Shown: positions 18,783-28,446, numbered from the stretch's first letter. The stretch is DNA of 64,000 nucleotides from Bryobacter sp. (GCA_022843625.1 JALHNH010000001.1:186001-250000), one strand, 5' to 3'. The notes: a model not told the origin generated them from the letters alone. A program made the numbers and translations.

Positions 18783-19825
18783 TCTTCAATCAGCTTTCTG
18801 TATTGGGCCACCCCGTGAGCGGCAGAGAAGCGGCTCTGCAAAGAGCGCAATCCACCAGCTACCAACTCACGCAATTGTTCGGCCGGGGCTTGATCGATCG
18901 AGTGCAGTTTGCTGGCCAAATCAGCAGCGTCGTTGGCAACGAAGTGAAAGCCGTTTACCTTGTCTTCGACGATGGCGCCGGCACCACCGGCATTTGGCAC
19001 CAAAACCACCAGCCGGGCTGCCATTGCTTCGAGAATTGCCAAGCCAAATGGCTCTTCGGGGCAAAGATGAAGGAGCAGGTCGGCTTGACTAACTCGCTCG
19101 GCTACGTCCGGGCAAAATCCATGGAAACGAACATTAGAATGGCTACGCTGGGCCCTTTCTCTCAAAACGGCTTCGTCTGAACCGCTGCCAAAGATATCGA
19201 ATTCGATGGAGCGAAGAGAAGGGTCGAGGTCGAGAGCATCGAGGAGGATGTCGATGCGCTTGATCGGGTCCAGCCGCGATATTATAGCGACCCTGCGCAG
19301 TCCGCGATCTTGAAAGGGGGCACGTTGAATGGCCTCTTCCACCCGATCCGGACTAAGAAAGTTTTCAATCACTGTGATCCGGTCTTCACCCGATCCGTGC
19401 ACGGTCATACGTTGCTTGACGTAATTCGAAACAGCCACCTGTTTCGCTCCAAGACAGTTGAGCCATCGTTTGCGGCCATAGCTCAATTTCTCGTCGGCTC
19501 CCCCATGAACCACCTGGATATTGGCGCAATATCGACCATAGAGGCGGGCCCAGGCTTCACAAACAATTGTGTGAAGGACTCGTGTTCCAATGGCAGCCAC
19601 CTGCTTGTCTTTTATGAAATAAGGCCGAAGGGCCGAGAAATATTGACTCGGGGTTTTAAAGAGCAGTGTTTCAAATCCCAGCCGGACGGCCTCCTCGTGA
19701 AAGGGCCCAGCCGGGGCCACAAACGTAATGTCGTATTGATCTCGAAGCCCAATCGCGGTGGCCAGAGCCATCCTCTCGGTGCCATACAGATTGCCGCTAT
19801 GCAGCGAGTACAGAAGTGGTGTCAT
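18770..19825 (-). CDS. Glycosyltransferase family 4
   Basis: Starts MTPLLYSLHSGNLYGTERMA with the acceptor-loop pattern, then the donor domain with RVAIISRLDPIKRIDILLDA, FDIFGSGSDEA and EEPFGLAILEAMAARLVVLV, in which the E-x7-E pattern (E of PEEPFG and E of LEAMA) is intact. It is 351 residues long, normal for the family, with no signal or membrane segment. It overlaps the export/kinase-like gene upstream by 29 bp and the GT2 gene downstream by 13 bp. Confidence 0.86.
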   Translation of the reverse strand: MTPLLYSLHSGNLYGTERMALATAIGLRDQYDITFVAPAGPFHEEAVRLGFETLLFKTPSQYFSALRPYFIKDKQVAAIGTRVLHTIVCEAWARLYGRYCANIQVVHGGADEKLSYGRKRWLNCLGAKQVAVSNYVKQRMTVHGSGEDRITVIENFLSPDRVEEAIQRAPFQDRGLRRVAIISRLDPIKRIDILLDALDLDPSLRSIEFDIFGSGSDEAVLRERAQRSHSNVRFHGFCPDVAERVSQADLLLHLCPEEPFGLAILEAMAARLVVLVPNAGGAGAIVEDKVNGFHFVANDAADLASKLHSIDQAPAEQLRELVAGGLRSLQSRFSAAHGVAQYRKLIEECFQ

Positions 19826-21842
19826 GTTTGTCTTTCTTTGATTGGTGCAATTGCGCGGCCAAACCTACTTTGTTCAAAACAGCCCCGAATGCGTTAGGCG
19901 AGAGGCGTTCGAGGATTTCGAGACAGCGGGAGACAGATTCCTTCTTGTCGCGCTGTGCATCTACCACCAGCAGGGCTGAGCCAAATACGCGAACGAGTTC
20001 TTCGGTGGCAAGACTCCGGGGCAGGGGAGCCGCATCGATCAGGATGAGGTCCCATTGATGGATGAGCTGGTTCAGGCCCGATTCTAGACGCTCGACCGGA
20101 AGCAAGTCTTCAATCGTGCCCGAACCAGTAGCTACGTGATCTGGAATTTCGCCGTAAGCGTATGTTACTGGCAGCTCAGCGCATTTACCCTTAAGCCAGG
20201 GGATGAGGCCACCGTCCGGGCCTGCGGATTGATAGCGTGAATCGGGAGTAAGGGGATTTGCTTCAATCAACAGGGTGCGAACCCCAAGACGGTTGAGCGC
20301 GGTTGCCAGACCAATGGAGACGGAGGAGGAGCCGCCTCCATGATCCAGCGCCGTGGCGACAACAACTCGCCGACGGAGTTCGTGGACATGCCGGCGAATC
20401 GACACGGCAGTTCGAAGTAGAGAAGGAGCATCCATGGTTGCCGAATTTGGCAGCCAGCCGCTGATGGGTAAGCCAAGATGCATTTCCAGTTCTTTTGGGG
20501 CACGCAGCCGGGGGTCGACATAGTCAATTCCGAGCGGGAGAATGAGGGCAATCGCAAGAGCGGCGGCGATCACCATCAGGAAGATCTTTTTGCGGCCACC
20601 CTGTATGGGCATATCAGGAGTCATTGCAGGGGCGAAAACTCGAACGAAGCCCGGGGCGCGCGTTTCGAGTTGCAAATAGCTGATGCGGTCTTCGGTAGCG
20701 TGCAGGCGCTTTCGAGCGCGTACGATTTCTTCACCCAGTTCGATGCTGCGTTGGTAGCTGCGGGAATAAGCTTCGGCATTTTCCCGGATCTTCTGAGTTT
20801 CATTCTGGAGGTTTGCTTCTACCGTTGCCGATTGTTCGAGCCGCGCGCGGTTGATCGTCTCAAGGTTGCCCGCCAGGCGGTCTCGCAATGCGGTTGTTAC
20901 GGATTCAATTTCAAGATCAATCGCTTTGATTTCCTTCTCAGCCGCAAGACGCGCCACGTGTTGTTTTGAGAGCCCGCTAATGCTTACCATCAGTTCGGCT
21001 TTGCGGGTGTTGAGTGCAGATTTAAAGCCGTTTAACGAGTTGTCGCTCAGCGCATTCTGTAGGGCCGAAGCCCTGGTCCCATTGCTTCCGCCAAGCGCGG
21101 CTTCTGCGACAAATCTCTGCCTGCGTGCCTCGGTAACAGCCTCAGAGCTAGAGCCAAGCTGACGATCATAGCTGTTGAGCATAGCCCCACTAAACACGGT
21201 TGTCCCGAGATCACTTGCGATGGAGGTACGTTCCTCAATCAGGGAATCGATCTCAGATTCCAGTTTTTGCTTTTCTTCCGCAAGATCCTGCAGTCTCTTT
21301 TCGCTATCGAAAAGCAATTCCTTATGTGCTGTTTTGACATAGCTTTGCATCACTGCGTTTACGAGTTCAGAAAGGCCTTCCGGCTTATCGCCCTCGAGGG
21401 AGACTGTCACCTGGTAGGTGTCGGGAACGGGCAGGATCTGAATAGCACCACGCAGACGGTCTGTCGCTCGTCGCAAGGATTCGTCCTTCTTTTGCCAGAA
21501 GCCGCCCACGCCAATCGCTGCTTCTACGATGTCGTAGCGGTTTACCGTTCGAACCTGCTGTTGCACGAATTCGCGGTATTGCGAGTTGGATTGCAGCTCG
21601 TGCTCCTGATCGTTGTCGAGGGTGCGCAAGAAGCGGGGAGACACAAAGAGTACGCCTTCGGCTTTGTACTTAGCAGCACCCTTGATCCAGGCAATCGGTG
21701 CTCCAGCCAGCATCATCACAAAAGCTACAAGAATTGCAGTATTTGCATGTTGCTTCAGACTTTGGAGTGGATGCAATTTGCGTCCGGAGCCCTTGTTTTC
21801 AGGGTCGCTTTGCGGTTTTTGAGTTGGGAATTGAAGCGTCAT
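19797..21842 (-). CDS. Wzc/GumC-type chain-length protein with degenerate tyrosine-kinase domain
   Basis: Layout: membrane helix (about 34-55), periplasmic Wzz-like region, long coiled coil (about 180-400), second membrane helix (about 419-438), then a cytoplasmic domain with the fold order of BY-kinases. In that domain the P-loop reads HGGGSSSVSIGLA (501-513), so the essential lysine of the usual GEGKS is replaced by serine (S505). The Walker A' region is LLIEANP (Asp changed to Glu) and there is no C-terminal tyrosine cluster. Walker B-like ILIDAAP (600-606) remains. The protein should still set chain length and bridge to the Wza-like exporter, encoded 2 bp upstream, but is probably not an active kinase. 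Confidence 0.85.
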   Translation of the reverse strand: MTLQFPTQKPQSDPENKGSGRKLHPLQSLKQHANTAILVAFVMMLAGAPIAWIKGAAKYKAEGVLFVSPRFLRTLDNDQEHELQSNSQYREFVQQQVRTVNRYDIVEAAIGVGGFWQKKDESLRRATDRLRGAIQILPVPDTYQVTVSLEGDKPEGLSELVNAVMQSYVKTAHKELLFDSEKRLQDLAEEKQKLESEIDSLIEERTSIASDLGTTVFSGAMLNSYDRQLGSSSEAVTEARRQRFVAEAALGGSNGTRASALQNALSDNSLNGFKSALNTRKAELMVSISGLSKQHVARLAAEKEIKAIDLEIESVTTALRDRLAGNLETINRARLEQSATVEANLQNETQKIRENAEAYSRSYQRSIELGEEIVRARKRLHATEDRISYLQLETRAPGFVRVFAPAMTPDMPIQGGRKKIFLMVIAAALAIALILPLGIDYVDPRLRAPKELEMHLGLPISGWLPNSATMDAPSLLRTAVSIRRHVHELRRRVVVATALDHGGGSSSVSIGLATALNRLGVRTLLIEANPLTPDSRYQSAGPDGGLIPWLKGKCAELPVTYAYGEIPDHVATGSGTIEDLLPVERLESGLNQLIHQWDLILIDAAPLPRSLATEELVRVFGSALLVVDAQRDKKESVSRCLEILERLSPNAFGAVLNKVGLAAQLHQSKKDKHDTTSVLAA

Positions 21843-21844
21843 GA

Positions 21845-22807
21845 CTACTGCACAAATCCTGTAGAGAAAAGCATCCAGCCGGTAAGCGGGCTCAACTTTT
21901 GGAACACGTAACCAACCTTGGCCAGACCAGTCCGGGAGACATAGATCACGTCTCCGTTTTGTACGGAGATGTTCTCGTCTTTGCCTGCCCGGTAAAATTT
22001 GTTGAGGTCGAATTCTTTTTCAATCCGCGCAGACGGTCGAACGATGCGGATCTTGCCTGTTTTGGCATCATCCGTCGGCCCGCCAGCCTGAGCCAGGGCG
22101 TTGAGAAAAGTCATGTCTGGTGTCATGCGAATCGCTCCAGGGCGCTTCACTTCTCCCATTACGTAAATGAGCTGGTCGTCCGAGTCTGGGATGTAGAGTG
22201 TGTCATTTCGCTGCAGACGAATATTGAGCGCAAGGTTGGTACCGTTGAGCAGGTGTCGTAATTCGATCCAGACCAGCTTGTCCCGGCCCCGGAACACCAT
22301 GCATCGCGCCAGTGCCGCTTTCTCAGCGCCAATGCCGCCGATCGGTAAACCTCCCGCTCTGGTAACCGCCTCGAGCAAAGTGGGTTGATAGGCAAACTGC
22401 AAGACGCCAGGGTTGGCCACACGTCCCAGCACATAGATGCGATTGGAATCGTATTTCAGAATTTGAACCGTAATGTTCAAGTTTTCGTAGAGTGGAGACC
22501 AGGCTTTGAGGGCCGCCTCCACTGCTCCAGAACGCGTCAAGCCAGCAAAGTTCAGGCCACCAATATAGGGAACAGTTACCTTGCCATCAGGCCCGATCAA
22601 GTGCTTGCCACTCAGTTCAGGGCGGCCCCAGACCTGAAGTTGAATCTCGTCACCCTCGCCGAGGACATAGTCGGTTTCTTCATGTGCTTCAAACTCACGC
22701 AGAAGGTCGATTGGGGTGTGGCCGGACTCCTTCCGCAGCGGTTCAAATGGCTGTGTCAGCCCGACTGCGGCAAGGGCAAAGAACAGAATGTATGCTTTGC
22801 TGAACAT
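21845..22807 (-). CDS. Wza-like polysaccharide export protein (Poly_export + SLBB domains)
   Basis: A signal peptide (MFSKAYILFFALAAVGLTQ) is followed by the Poly_export block YVLGEGDEIQLQVWGRPELS and GPDGKVTVPYIGGL, then two SLBB-type segments starting near IYVLGRVANPG and IYVMGEVKRPGAI. This is the outer-membrane/periplasmic channel for polysaccharide secretion. No lipobox cysteine is visible at the cleavage site, unlike enteric Wza. It sits directly before the Wzc-like gene (2 bp gap), the usual export pair. Confidence 0.9.
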   Translation of the reverse strand: MFSKAYILFFALAAVGLTQPFEPLRKESGHTPIDLLREFEAHEETDYVLGEGDEIQLQVWGRPELSGKHLIGPDGKVTVPYIGGLNFAGLTRSGAVEAALKAWSPLYENLNITVQILKYDSNRIYVLGRVANPGVLQFAYQPTLLEAVTRAGGLPIGGIGAEKAALARCMVFRGRDKLVWIELRHLLNGTNLALNIRLQRNDTLYIPDSDDQLIYVMGEVKRPGAIRMTPDMTFLNALAQAGGPTDDAKTGKIRIVRPSARIEKEFDLNKFYRAGKDENISVQNGDVIYVSRTGLAKVGYVFQKLSPLTGWMLFSTGFVQ

Positions 22808-22813
22808 TTTGCT

Positions 22814-23629
22814 TTACCGTGCGATGGCGAGGAAGTTGGCCGTAGCAAAGGTTTCGTGAAACTCGCTGTAGGTGTCGATGGGGGTGAGCCCCTGGTAGAC
22901 GATCCGGCAAATGCTGAAGTTCTTGTTCAGCAGATGGAAGATGTCTTTGAAGAAGGTTCTCGATTCGATGTCTGGCGCACCAAATTCAAACTGGATGAAG
23001 CGAATTTTCTTCTCAGAGATCATACGGCTCGCTCCATTGAGCGCCTTCAGTTCGTGACCTTCGACGTCGAGCTTGAGAAAGTCTATCTTTTCAATGTTTT
23101 GTACTGCACAGTAATCATCAAGACGCCGCAGTTCTACCGTTTCGACGATGTTTTGCTGAATACCCCAGTGGGACAGATCACGCTTGGTCAGCGACGCTTC
23201 AGCGCTTCCGCCTAGGTGGCTATAAAGTTTTAGTTCACAGGCATCGTCACTTAATCCGAAAGGAAGCAGGCGGGCTTGAGGTTTGGTGCCAAGATTTTCA
23301 TTCAGCTTGGCGAAGGTTTTCGAAGATGGTTCAAAGCAGTGGAGCTGAAGACGGGAGCCCAGCAATCTAAGTGCGTCAACGGCGTAATGCCCATTGTTTG
23401 CCCCGGCATCGAAGAGGACGAAAGGCTGGGATGCGTCGGTTTGCCCTGCACACCAGTTGAGAGCCCATTCTTCACCGCTATCGGCAAGACGGCCCGCTGG
23501 ACCAATGTTCATGCCCCAAAGGGCTAAGCGGTGAACCCGATTCCAAACGGGCTGAAAGAGAGGTCGGCGAAAGTCGGGTCGTAGCAGCACATTGCGAGCG
23601 ATGTCTGAGATTGCGATTGAACTGAGCAT
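22814..23629 (-). CDS. FkbM-family SAM-dependent methyltransferase
   Basis: The SAM-binding glycine motif is VLFDAGANNGHYA, followed by the acidic end of beta 2 in LHCFEPS, and the FkbM signature IDFLKLDVEGHELKALNGA is complete. It probably O-methylates a sugar of the EPS. Start is uncertain: ATG at 23629 is used, but the frame is open to a TTG at 23683 that overlaps the preceding stop codon; neither has a strong ribosome binding site. It precedes the Wza-like gene by 6 bp. Confidence 0.85.
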   Translation of the reverse strand: MLSSIAISDIARNVLLRPDFRRPLFQPVWNRVHRLALWGMNIGPAGRLADSGEEWALNWCAGQTDASQPFVLFDAGANNGHYAVDALRLLGSRLQLHCFEPSSKTFAKLNENLGTKPQARLLPFGLSDDACELKLYSHLGGSAEASLTKRDLSHWGIQQNIVETVELRRLDDYCAVQNIEKIDFLKLDVEGHELKALNGASRMISEKKIRFIQFEFGAPDIESRTFFKDIFHLLNKNFSICRIVYQGLTPIDTYSEFHETFATANFLAIAR

Positions 23630-23679
23630 GATGAACCAGAAGTTTGCACTCTGTCTGCCAAAGTCGAATCCACCTGTTT

Positions 23680-24276
23680 TCAATTACTTAGAACTGCCAG
23701 TTCAAGATCCGCTGCGTTGAGGCTATGCGGATTCAAGACAACCGCAGAAGGACAACCCTCTTGATTCGAAACACATTTTTTGCGCGGAATAATGCGGGCC
23801 GGGATTCCAACCGCAATTGAGTTTGACGGCACATCAGTAATCACAACTGCGTTGGCACCGATAATCACATCATCACCGATGCGAATCTTGCCCAGGAGTT
23901 TAGCTCCAGCGCCTATATCCACACGGTTTCCGATAACGGGGGAGCCGGGGTCGTCGCGCCGCTTCAAACCGATGGTGACGCCGTTGCGGACTACAACATC
24001 GTCACCGAGGATCGCGTCGCCGCTGATGATAATTCCGCCGAAGTGTTCGATGCGGAAGCGTCGTCCCACCTTCACTTCACAAGGTAGATCGATGCCGGTT
24101 AAGATCTGCGAAAGGGTTTTCATCACTCGGTATGCCACCGACAGTGGCTTGCGCAATAAGGCAGGGCCTACAGAGTATCGCCAACAGCCGAAACGATAAG
24201 GCAGCATTACCCACAGCCCCTGGCTGCTCCATTTGCCCTCATGCATCCTGATGTCTTCACGAATGTTTTCAAACAT
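23680..24276 (-). CDS. Serine-acetyltransferase-like hexapeptide acyltransferase
   Basis: The C-terminal half is a left-handed beta-helix of the CysE type (ISGDAILGDDVVVRNGVTIG, IGNRVDIGAGAKLLGKIRIG, IGANAVVITDVPSNSIAVGI, PARIIPRK), while the N-terminal part (FENIREDI) resembles the helical CysE start. In true serine acetyltransferases the active histidine precedes QGVT; here the position reads RNGVTIG, so histidine is absent. That and the setting inside an EPS operon point to acylation of a sugar rather than cysteine synthesis. ATG 24276 was preferred because it lies just after the stop of the previous gene; the frame is open to 24339. Confidence 0.78.
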   Translation of the reverse strand: MFENIREDIRMHEGKWSSQGLWVMLPYRFGCWRYSVGPALLRKPLSVAYRVMKTLSQILTGIDLPCEVKVGRRFRIEHFGGIIISGDAILGDDVVVRNGVTIGLKRRDDPGSPVIGNRVDIGAGAKLLGKIRIGDDVIIGANAVVITDVPSNSIAVGIPARIIPRKKCVSNQEGCPSAVVLNPHSLNAADLELAVLSN

Positions 24277-24280
24277 GCAC

Positions 24281-25267
24281 TTACCAGGGTCTCGGCGGAC
24301 AGACCCTTCCTCCATTGGTTTCCTGCCAGGCGCGAGCATAGAGCTGCAGCACGGCTTCCGATTCCTGAACCTTTGCTACAGCCTCTGAATTGCTTTTGCC
24401 GGCATTGCGGAAGCGGCGTAACCGATGCCACAGCGTTTCGCCCAGCATGGCGAACCATGCTTTGTGCGCATGATGCTTGCGGTAGTAAAGCAAAGCGCTA
24501 CGCATACGCCAGAGGCTAAGCTGAGCGCCACTGGAAGACATCGACAGGCGTTTAATCGTCTTTGAGGACTCACCGCCGATATGAACTACTTTCAATTCAG
24601 GCCAGTACGCAACACTAAAGCCGGCGGCCTTGATTCGGCGGCAAAGATCCACCTCTTCGTAGTACAAGAAAAAGTGTTCATCAAAGTGGCCCACTTCTTC
24701 GAGAACGGAGCGTCGGATGATCGAAAACGCACCTGGAACCCAATCTGTTTCTGAAGCTTCTTCCGGATCGGCCCAGCTCCTATCAGCCCGCCCGAAGAAC
24801 TTCGAGCGTGGAAATCGCGATGAGAGCCCGGTTAGGGCCAACAGGTCGTTGCATATTGAGGGAAAGAGCCGAGCCGAGGGCTGCCAGTGGCCGTCGCGCC
24901 CTACCAGCAGCGCGCCGGCAAGCCCAACTTGAGGGCGGGAGTCCATCAGGAGGACAGCACGAAACAACGTAGCTTCTCCAAGAAACGCATCCGAATTGAG
25001 CAACACTACATATCGGCCGCTGGCCTGACGAAAGGCGACATTGTTGGCCGCAGCAAAGCCCAGATTGGTGTCGAGAGCCGTCAAGCGCACCTCGGGGAAT
25101 TCTTCTGCCACCATTGCGGCAGAGCCATCTTTTGACGCGTTGTCTACAACAAGCACTTCTACTCGCATGCCCGTTTCCGACTTGACAGTCGAAAGGCACT
25201 CTCGCAGGAGATCTTTCGTGTTGAACGAAACAATCACAACCGAAACATCGACCGAATCCCTATGCAT
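24281..25267 (-). CDS. Glycosyltransferase family 2 (rhamnosyltransferase-like)
   Basis: GT-A enzyme with VSVVIVSFNTKDLL, VVDNASKDGS, the DxD-equivalent NSD at 91-93, and an ETDWVPGAFSIIRRSVLEEV/FDEHFFLYYEEVDLC block. This combination is typical of WbbL-like enzymes, often rhamnosyl- or galactofuranosyltransferases. That would fit with the rml genes nearby, but specificity is inferred. It overlaps the upstream GT2 gene by 8 bp. No membrane segment. Confidence 0.85.
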   Translation of the reverse strand: MHRDSVDVSVVIVSFNTKDLLRECLSTVKSETGMRVEVLVVDNASKDGSAAMVAEEFPEVRLTALDTNLGFAAANNVAFRQASGRYVVLLNSDAFLGEATLFRAVLLMDSRPQVGLAGALLVGRDGHWQPSARLFPSICNDLLALTGLSSRFPRSKFFGRADRSWADPEEASETDWVPGAFSIIRRSVLEEVGHFDEHFFLYYEEVDLCRRIKAAGFSVAYWPELKVVHIGGESSKTIKRLSMSSSGAQLSLWRMRSALLYYRKHHAHKAWFAMLGETLWHRLRRFRNAGKSNSEAVAKVQESEAVLQLYARAWQETNGGRVCPPRPW

Positions 25268-26435
25268 TGGCTTGTCCTTCGCTCGAACGAGCGGTTCGCA
25301 CCCAGGCCGTTGAACGCCCTGATGCCTTCAGAATTCCAGGAACTTGCATCACTTTCCAAACCATGTATGGTGGCACTCGGAGTAATGTTTGAAGATCTGC
25401 TTTCAGGGACGGGCCAGCCTGGATTGCGGCCACAACATGCAGCATTAAGGTTAAAAAGCCCGCAATTGCCACCCAACTGCCTGCCAGCGCTACGGCTGCC
25501 AGAAGCAACATCGCGTGGAAGGCAAGCGGGAGTGTGAGGAGTTCAAGCAAGAGTTCGAGGTGACGAATCCTTCCCAAAGCAACCTGCCCCATCAGCCAGG
25601 GCCCCTTTTCGAGAATCATGCGCAGCCTGCCTCCTTCCCACCGGGCGCGTTGAGAAGCTTTCCCCACTTCACTATCGGGCATTGCGCCACGGACGACAGT
25701 CGCACCCAAATGCTGGACTCGAACGCCAGCTTTTACCAATTGAATGTGATATTCCAAATCCTCCACCACGGAATCGGCAGTGTACGGAACACGTTGGAGA
25801 ACAGATCGGGAGAGCCCAAAGCCATTACCGAGGATGCCGGCCGAGAGCCCAAAGGCCTCGCGCCCGCGGGGGCGAACGAGATTAAATGCTCGTAGCGCGA
25901 GGTCGACCAGAGGCGCAGACTTCGGATTCGACACTAGGTACGGGCACTGTAGCGACTCGGCACCCGATGCAAAGGCAACTGCAAACTCACGAATGAAATT
26001 CAGTTCCACTTCTGAATCGGCATCTACAACTACAAAGCCGTCGAAGTATCGGTTTACCAACTTACCGAAGGCAAAGTTCAGAGCATGGCCCTTGCCACGC
26101 AGGCGTGCGTCTGTTCGCTCGAGCACTTGTGCGCCAGCGTCTCTTGCTACTCGAGCCGTATCATCGCTACAGTTATCGGCAACCACAAAAATAGTTGCCA
26201 GACTTTGAAAGCCTTCGCAGCGCTGCAGGCTCCGGATACAGTCCCCAATAGATGCGCTCTCATTGTGGGCCGGTACAACGATGGCAAGTCTTGCCATGGC
26301 ACGCTTTGGTTCCTCGGCATTCCTTGTCTTATACAGAAGGCTGCCCATTGTAAGGAGGCTCACCTCAAGGGTGCCGGGTAAAGAAGCTGCGGCTAGAATG
26401 TGACCCGCCGTTGCGACTGAAATGTTATCGATCAT
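25260..26435 (-). CDS. Membrane-bound processive-type glycosyltransferase family 2
   Basis: The catalytic core shows VVPAHNES, VADNCSDDT, DAD at 138-140, ED at 225-226 and QRARW at 262-266, the D,D,D,QxxRW set of processive enzymes such as cellulose, hyaluronan or poly-GlcNAc synthases. An N-terminal hydrophobic stretch and C-terminal helices (about 295-335) place it in the inner membrane. At 391 residues it is on the short side and lacks a PilZ domain. It may add a single sugar, as many such enzymes in Wzx/Wzy loci do. Confidence 0.85.
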   Translation of the reverse strand: MIDNISVATAGHILAAASLPGTLEVSLLTMGSLLYKTRNAEEPKRAMARLAIVVPAHNESASIGDCIRSLQRCEGFQSLATIFVVADNCSDDTARVARDAGAQVLERTDARLRGKGHALNFAFGKLVNRYFDGFVVVDADSEVELNFIREFAVAFASGAESLQCPYLVSNPKSAPLVDLALRAFNLVRPRGREAFGLSAGILGNGFGLSRSVLQRVPYTADSVVEDLEYHIQLVKAGVRVQHLGATVVRGAMPDSEVGKASQRARWEGGRLRMILEKGPWLMGQVALGRIRHLELLLELLTLPLAFHAMLLLAAVALAGSWVAIAGFLTLMLHVVAAIQAGPSLKADLQTLLRVPPYMVWKVMQVPGILKASGRSTAWVRTARSSEGQANA

Positions 26436-28446
26436 GGGATTTTAGTTCTCTCTTTGCAATTGAATATCCAAACGCTTCAAGCCTCATCTCCACTACCCGG
26501 GCACTGTGTCCAGGCAATGCGACACGAAGTGTTTCCGGCTGAGGCGATCGCGAGGCAGCCACTAGAGTCCAGCTGTATCTGTTTCGAATGGCGACCAGTC
26601 GAATCTTCGACGATGAGGAATGGCTCGCGTACAGGTCTCCGCTCGACGCGTTGTTGAATTGAACCAGGGCTTCTCCTGCGGGCCGAAACTGGTTCGGTTG
26701 GGCAAGATCCCTTGTGATTCCGAAGAGCCGTATCAATGTCCATGGACGATCTCCAGGTGTATCGAAGCCCGCGAAGCTATAAACACAGATTTGACGAATT
26801 CCCGCCGCGAGAGCGCCAATCGTGTTCCAAATCATCGCCCCCCCTGAATCACTGCTCTCAAGGATCTGGTTTCTCTCTTCAGGAGATAGCTTTCCCCCCA
26901 GAGAATGAGCATTTGCTTCGTAGACGGCGGTTGGATGCCGATCCTGCATCTGCTGCAGCGACGCAGGAATTCCCTCTGGAAACAGGTCTCTCTGATGGTT
27001 GAGCTCGAAGGCCCAATATGGGGCCACGGCAAGAATCGTCTGAGGAGGGATTGTCTGGCGAAGTGTCTCGATCTGGCCCGAATTGTAAAATTGACCGCCA
27101 AGTACAGGCTTGATTCGAGGGTCTCCGTCAGCTCCTTTTGAGAGGGCGGCAAAGGCTCGGGAAGCAACTCTCGTGAGAGTTCGTGCATCAACAATCCCGG
27201 CCGGCCGGAAGAGCGCATTCCAGTTCTCATTGCCAAACTCCACCAGAACTTCTTGAAACCGATACCGTTCCAGGGTCTTTCGCAGCAACTGTCCCGCCTT
27301 GTGCCATTCCGATTCAGACCAGGTAGGCGGCAAAACAATCCAGGGCATCGCCTCGACCTGGTGTGAAAGGTGAAGAAACTCTTCCAATCCATAGAAGAAG
27401 TCCGTTGAGTCCTGTCCGCCCGGACGATAGCTTACGGTGCGACGCGCCATTGCTGGCGCAAAACGGTTCTTGAATGTATCGCCAAGCTGTCCCTGCCAAT
27501 CGCGAAGGTAACCAGGCCGAAGCGTGCGTAGCGTTTCTACCGCTTCTGCGCGAAAACCTGTGCCATCGTTATTGCTTGAATGAAGCGAGGCATCATCCAG
27601 CCAAATCATGCTTCCCATGTCGATGGCTTCAATTTGAAGTTCAATTGTGCCTGCGGGCCCGGAATCGGTTGCTCGAAAAAGCCATCGCAATTCCTTCCAT
27701 TCCTCACCCAGACTTACCGTTTTATCGAGCATCGCCGGACTTCCGGATCGATGTAACCTAACTCGAATCCTATGATTCGCATTCTTACTCTTGGCCCAAA
27801 GGGACAAAACCCAATCCCCATTCATAGGAAGGAGCTTGCCCGCTCTTTCTCCAATCGCATCGACATAAGAAAATACCGAAGCCGTTTTGCGCAGAGATTC
27901 GAGTCGCAGCGATTGGTGGCCCAGGCTAGCCGGGGCCAACTCACGGAGATCTCCTGAAGAACTAGCCGGGTCGAGCCACCACTGGGTAGGCACTTTCCCG
28001 TCTCGCTCTATCGTCACGGAGATCGCGTCGCCGGCCTTGATTTGCTGGGTCTGGCCCGATGTTTTGTAGTGTGTTCGGCCCTTCTGCAGGCTGGAATGAA
28101 TGATCGTTCCTGATTGTCCGGCACTAGCCCCACTGAGAATTTCGTAGCGGGCCCCGTCCCAAAAACCTTCCGGGCGTGAGATCCAGTCGGTGTCATCCAG
28201 AAAACTTTGATCCCCCACCTCACTGGCGATCACAATTCCGGCATCCACACTACCTTCAAATCCGGGATTTTTCAGAATGTTGGCAGATAACTGTTCTGCC
28301 CCCCAGGAGGTCCATAGCCCCAGGTTGACTCCTACTTTCGGAAGATTTGTAAGAGTTGGATGGGCCTCTACGTTAACTTCAATAACCGGGGAATCATCTG
28401 ACGGCAAAGCAATCACAACAAACAGGACGAAGTAAACCAACTTCAT
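26425..28446 (-). CDS. Secreted clan GH-A-like glycoside hydrolase
   Basis: Signal peptide at the N-terminus, then a beta-sandwich-like carbohydrate-binding region (about 60-300; includes DWVLSLWAKSKNANH and FRATDSGPAGTIELQIEA) and a TIM-barrel region. The barrel has VEFGNENWN (N406, E407), the Asn-Glu acid/base signature of clan GH-A, and AVYEANAH (E510) as a good candidate nucleophile. The layout recalls GH39/GH51-type arabinofuranosidases or xylosidases but I cannot fix the family. It overlaps its neighbours by 11 and 4 bp, so it belongs to the EPS operon. Likely role: trimming, release or turnover of the polymer in the periplasm or outside the cell. Confidence 0.72.
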   Translation of the reverse strand: MKLVYFVLFVVIALPSDDSPVIEVNVEAHPTLTNLPKVGVNLGLWTSWGAEQLSANILKNPGFEGSVDAGIVIASEVGDQSFLDDTDWISRPEGFWDGARYEILSGASAGQSGTIIHSSLQKGRTHYKTSGQTQQIKAGDAISVTIERDGKVPTQWWLDPASSSGDLRELAPASLGHQSLRLESLRKTASVFSYVDAIGERAGKLLPMNGDWVLSLWAKSKNANHRIRVRLHRSGSPAMLDKTVSLGEEWKELRWLFRATDSGPAGTIELQIEAIDMGSMIWLDDASLHSSNNDGTGFRAEAVETLRTLRPGYLRDWQGQLGDTFKNRFAPAMARRTVSYRPGGQDSTDFFYGLEEFLHLSHQVEAMPWIVLPPTWSESEWHKAGQLLRKTLERYRFQEVLVEFGNENWNALFRPAGIVDARTLTRVASRAFAALSKGADGDPRIKPVLGGQFYNSGQIETLRQTIPPQTILAVAPYWAFELNHQRDLFPEGIPASLQQMQDRHPTAVYEANAHSLGGKLSPEERNQILESSDSGGAMIWNTIGALAAGIRQICVYSFAGFDTPGDRPWTLIRLFGITRDLAQPNQFRPAGEALVQFNNASSGDLYASHSSSSKIRLVAIRNRYSWTLVAASRSPQPETLRVALPGHSARVVEMRLEAFGYSIAKRELKSHDR

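Noticed and set aside
23680..24276. True serine acetyltransferase (cysE)
   Set aside because: The catalytic histidine before QGVT is missing and the gene is embedded in the EPS operon.
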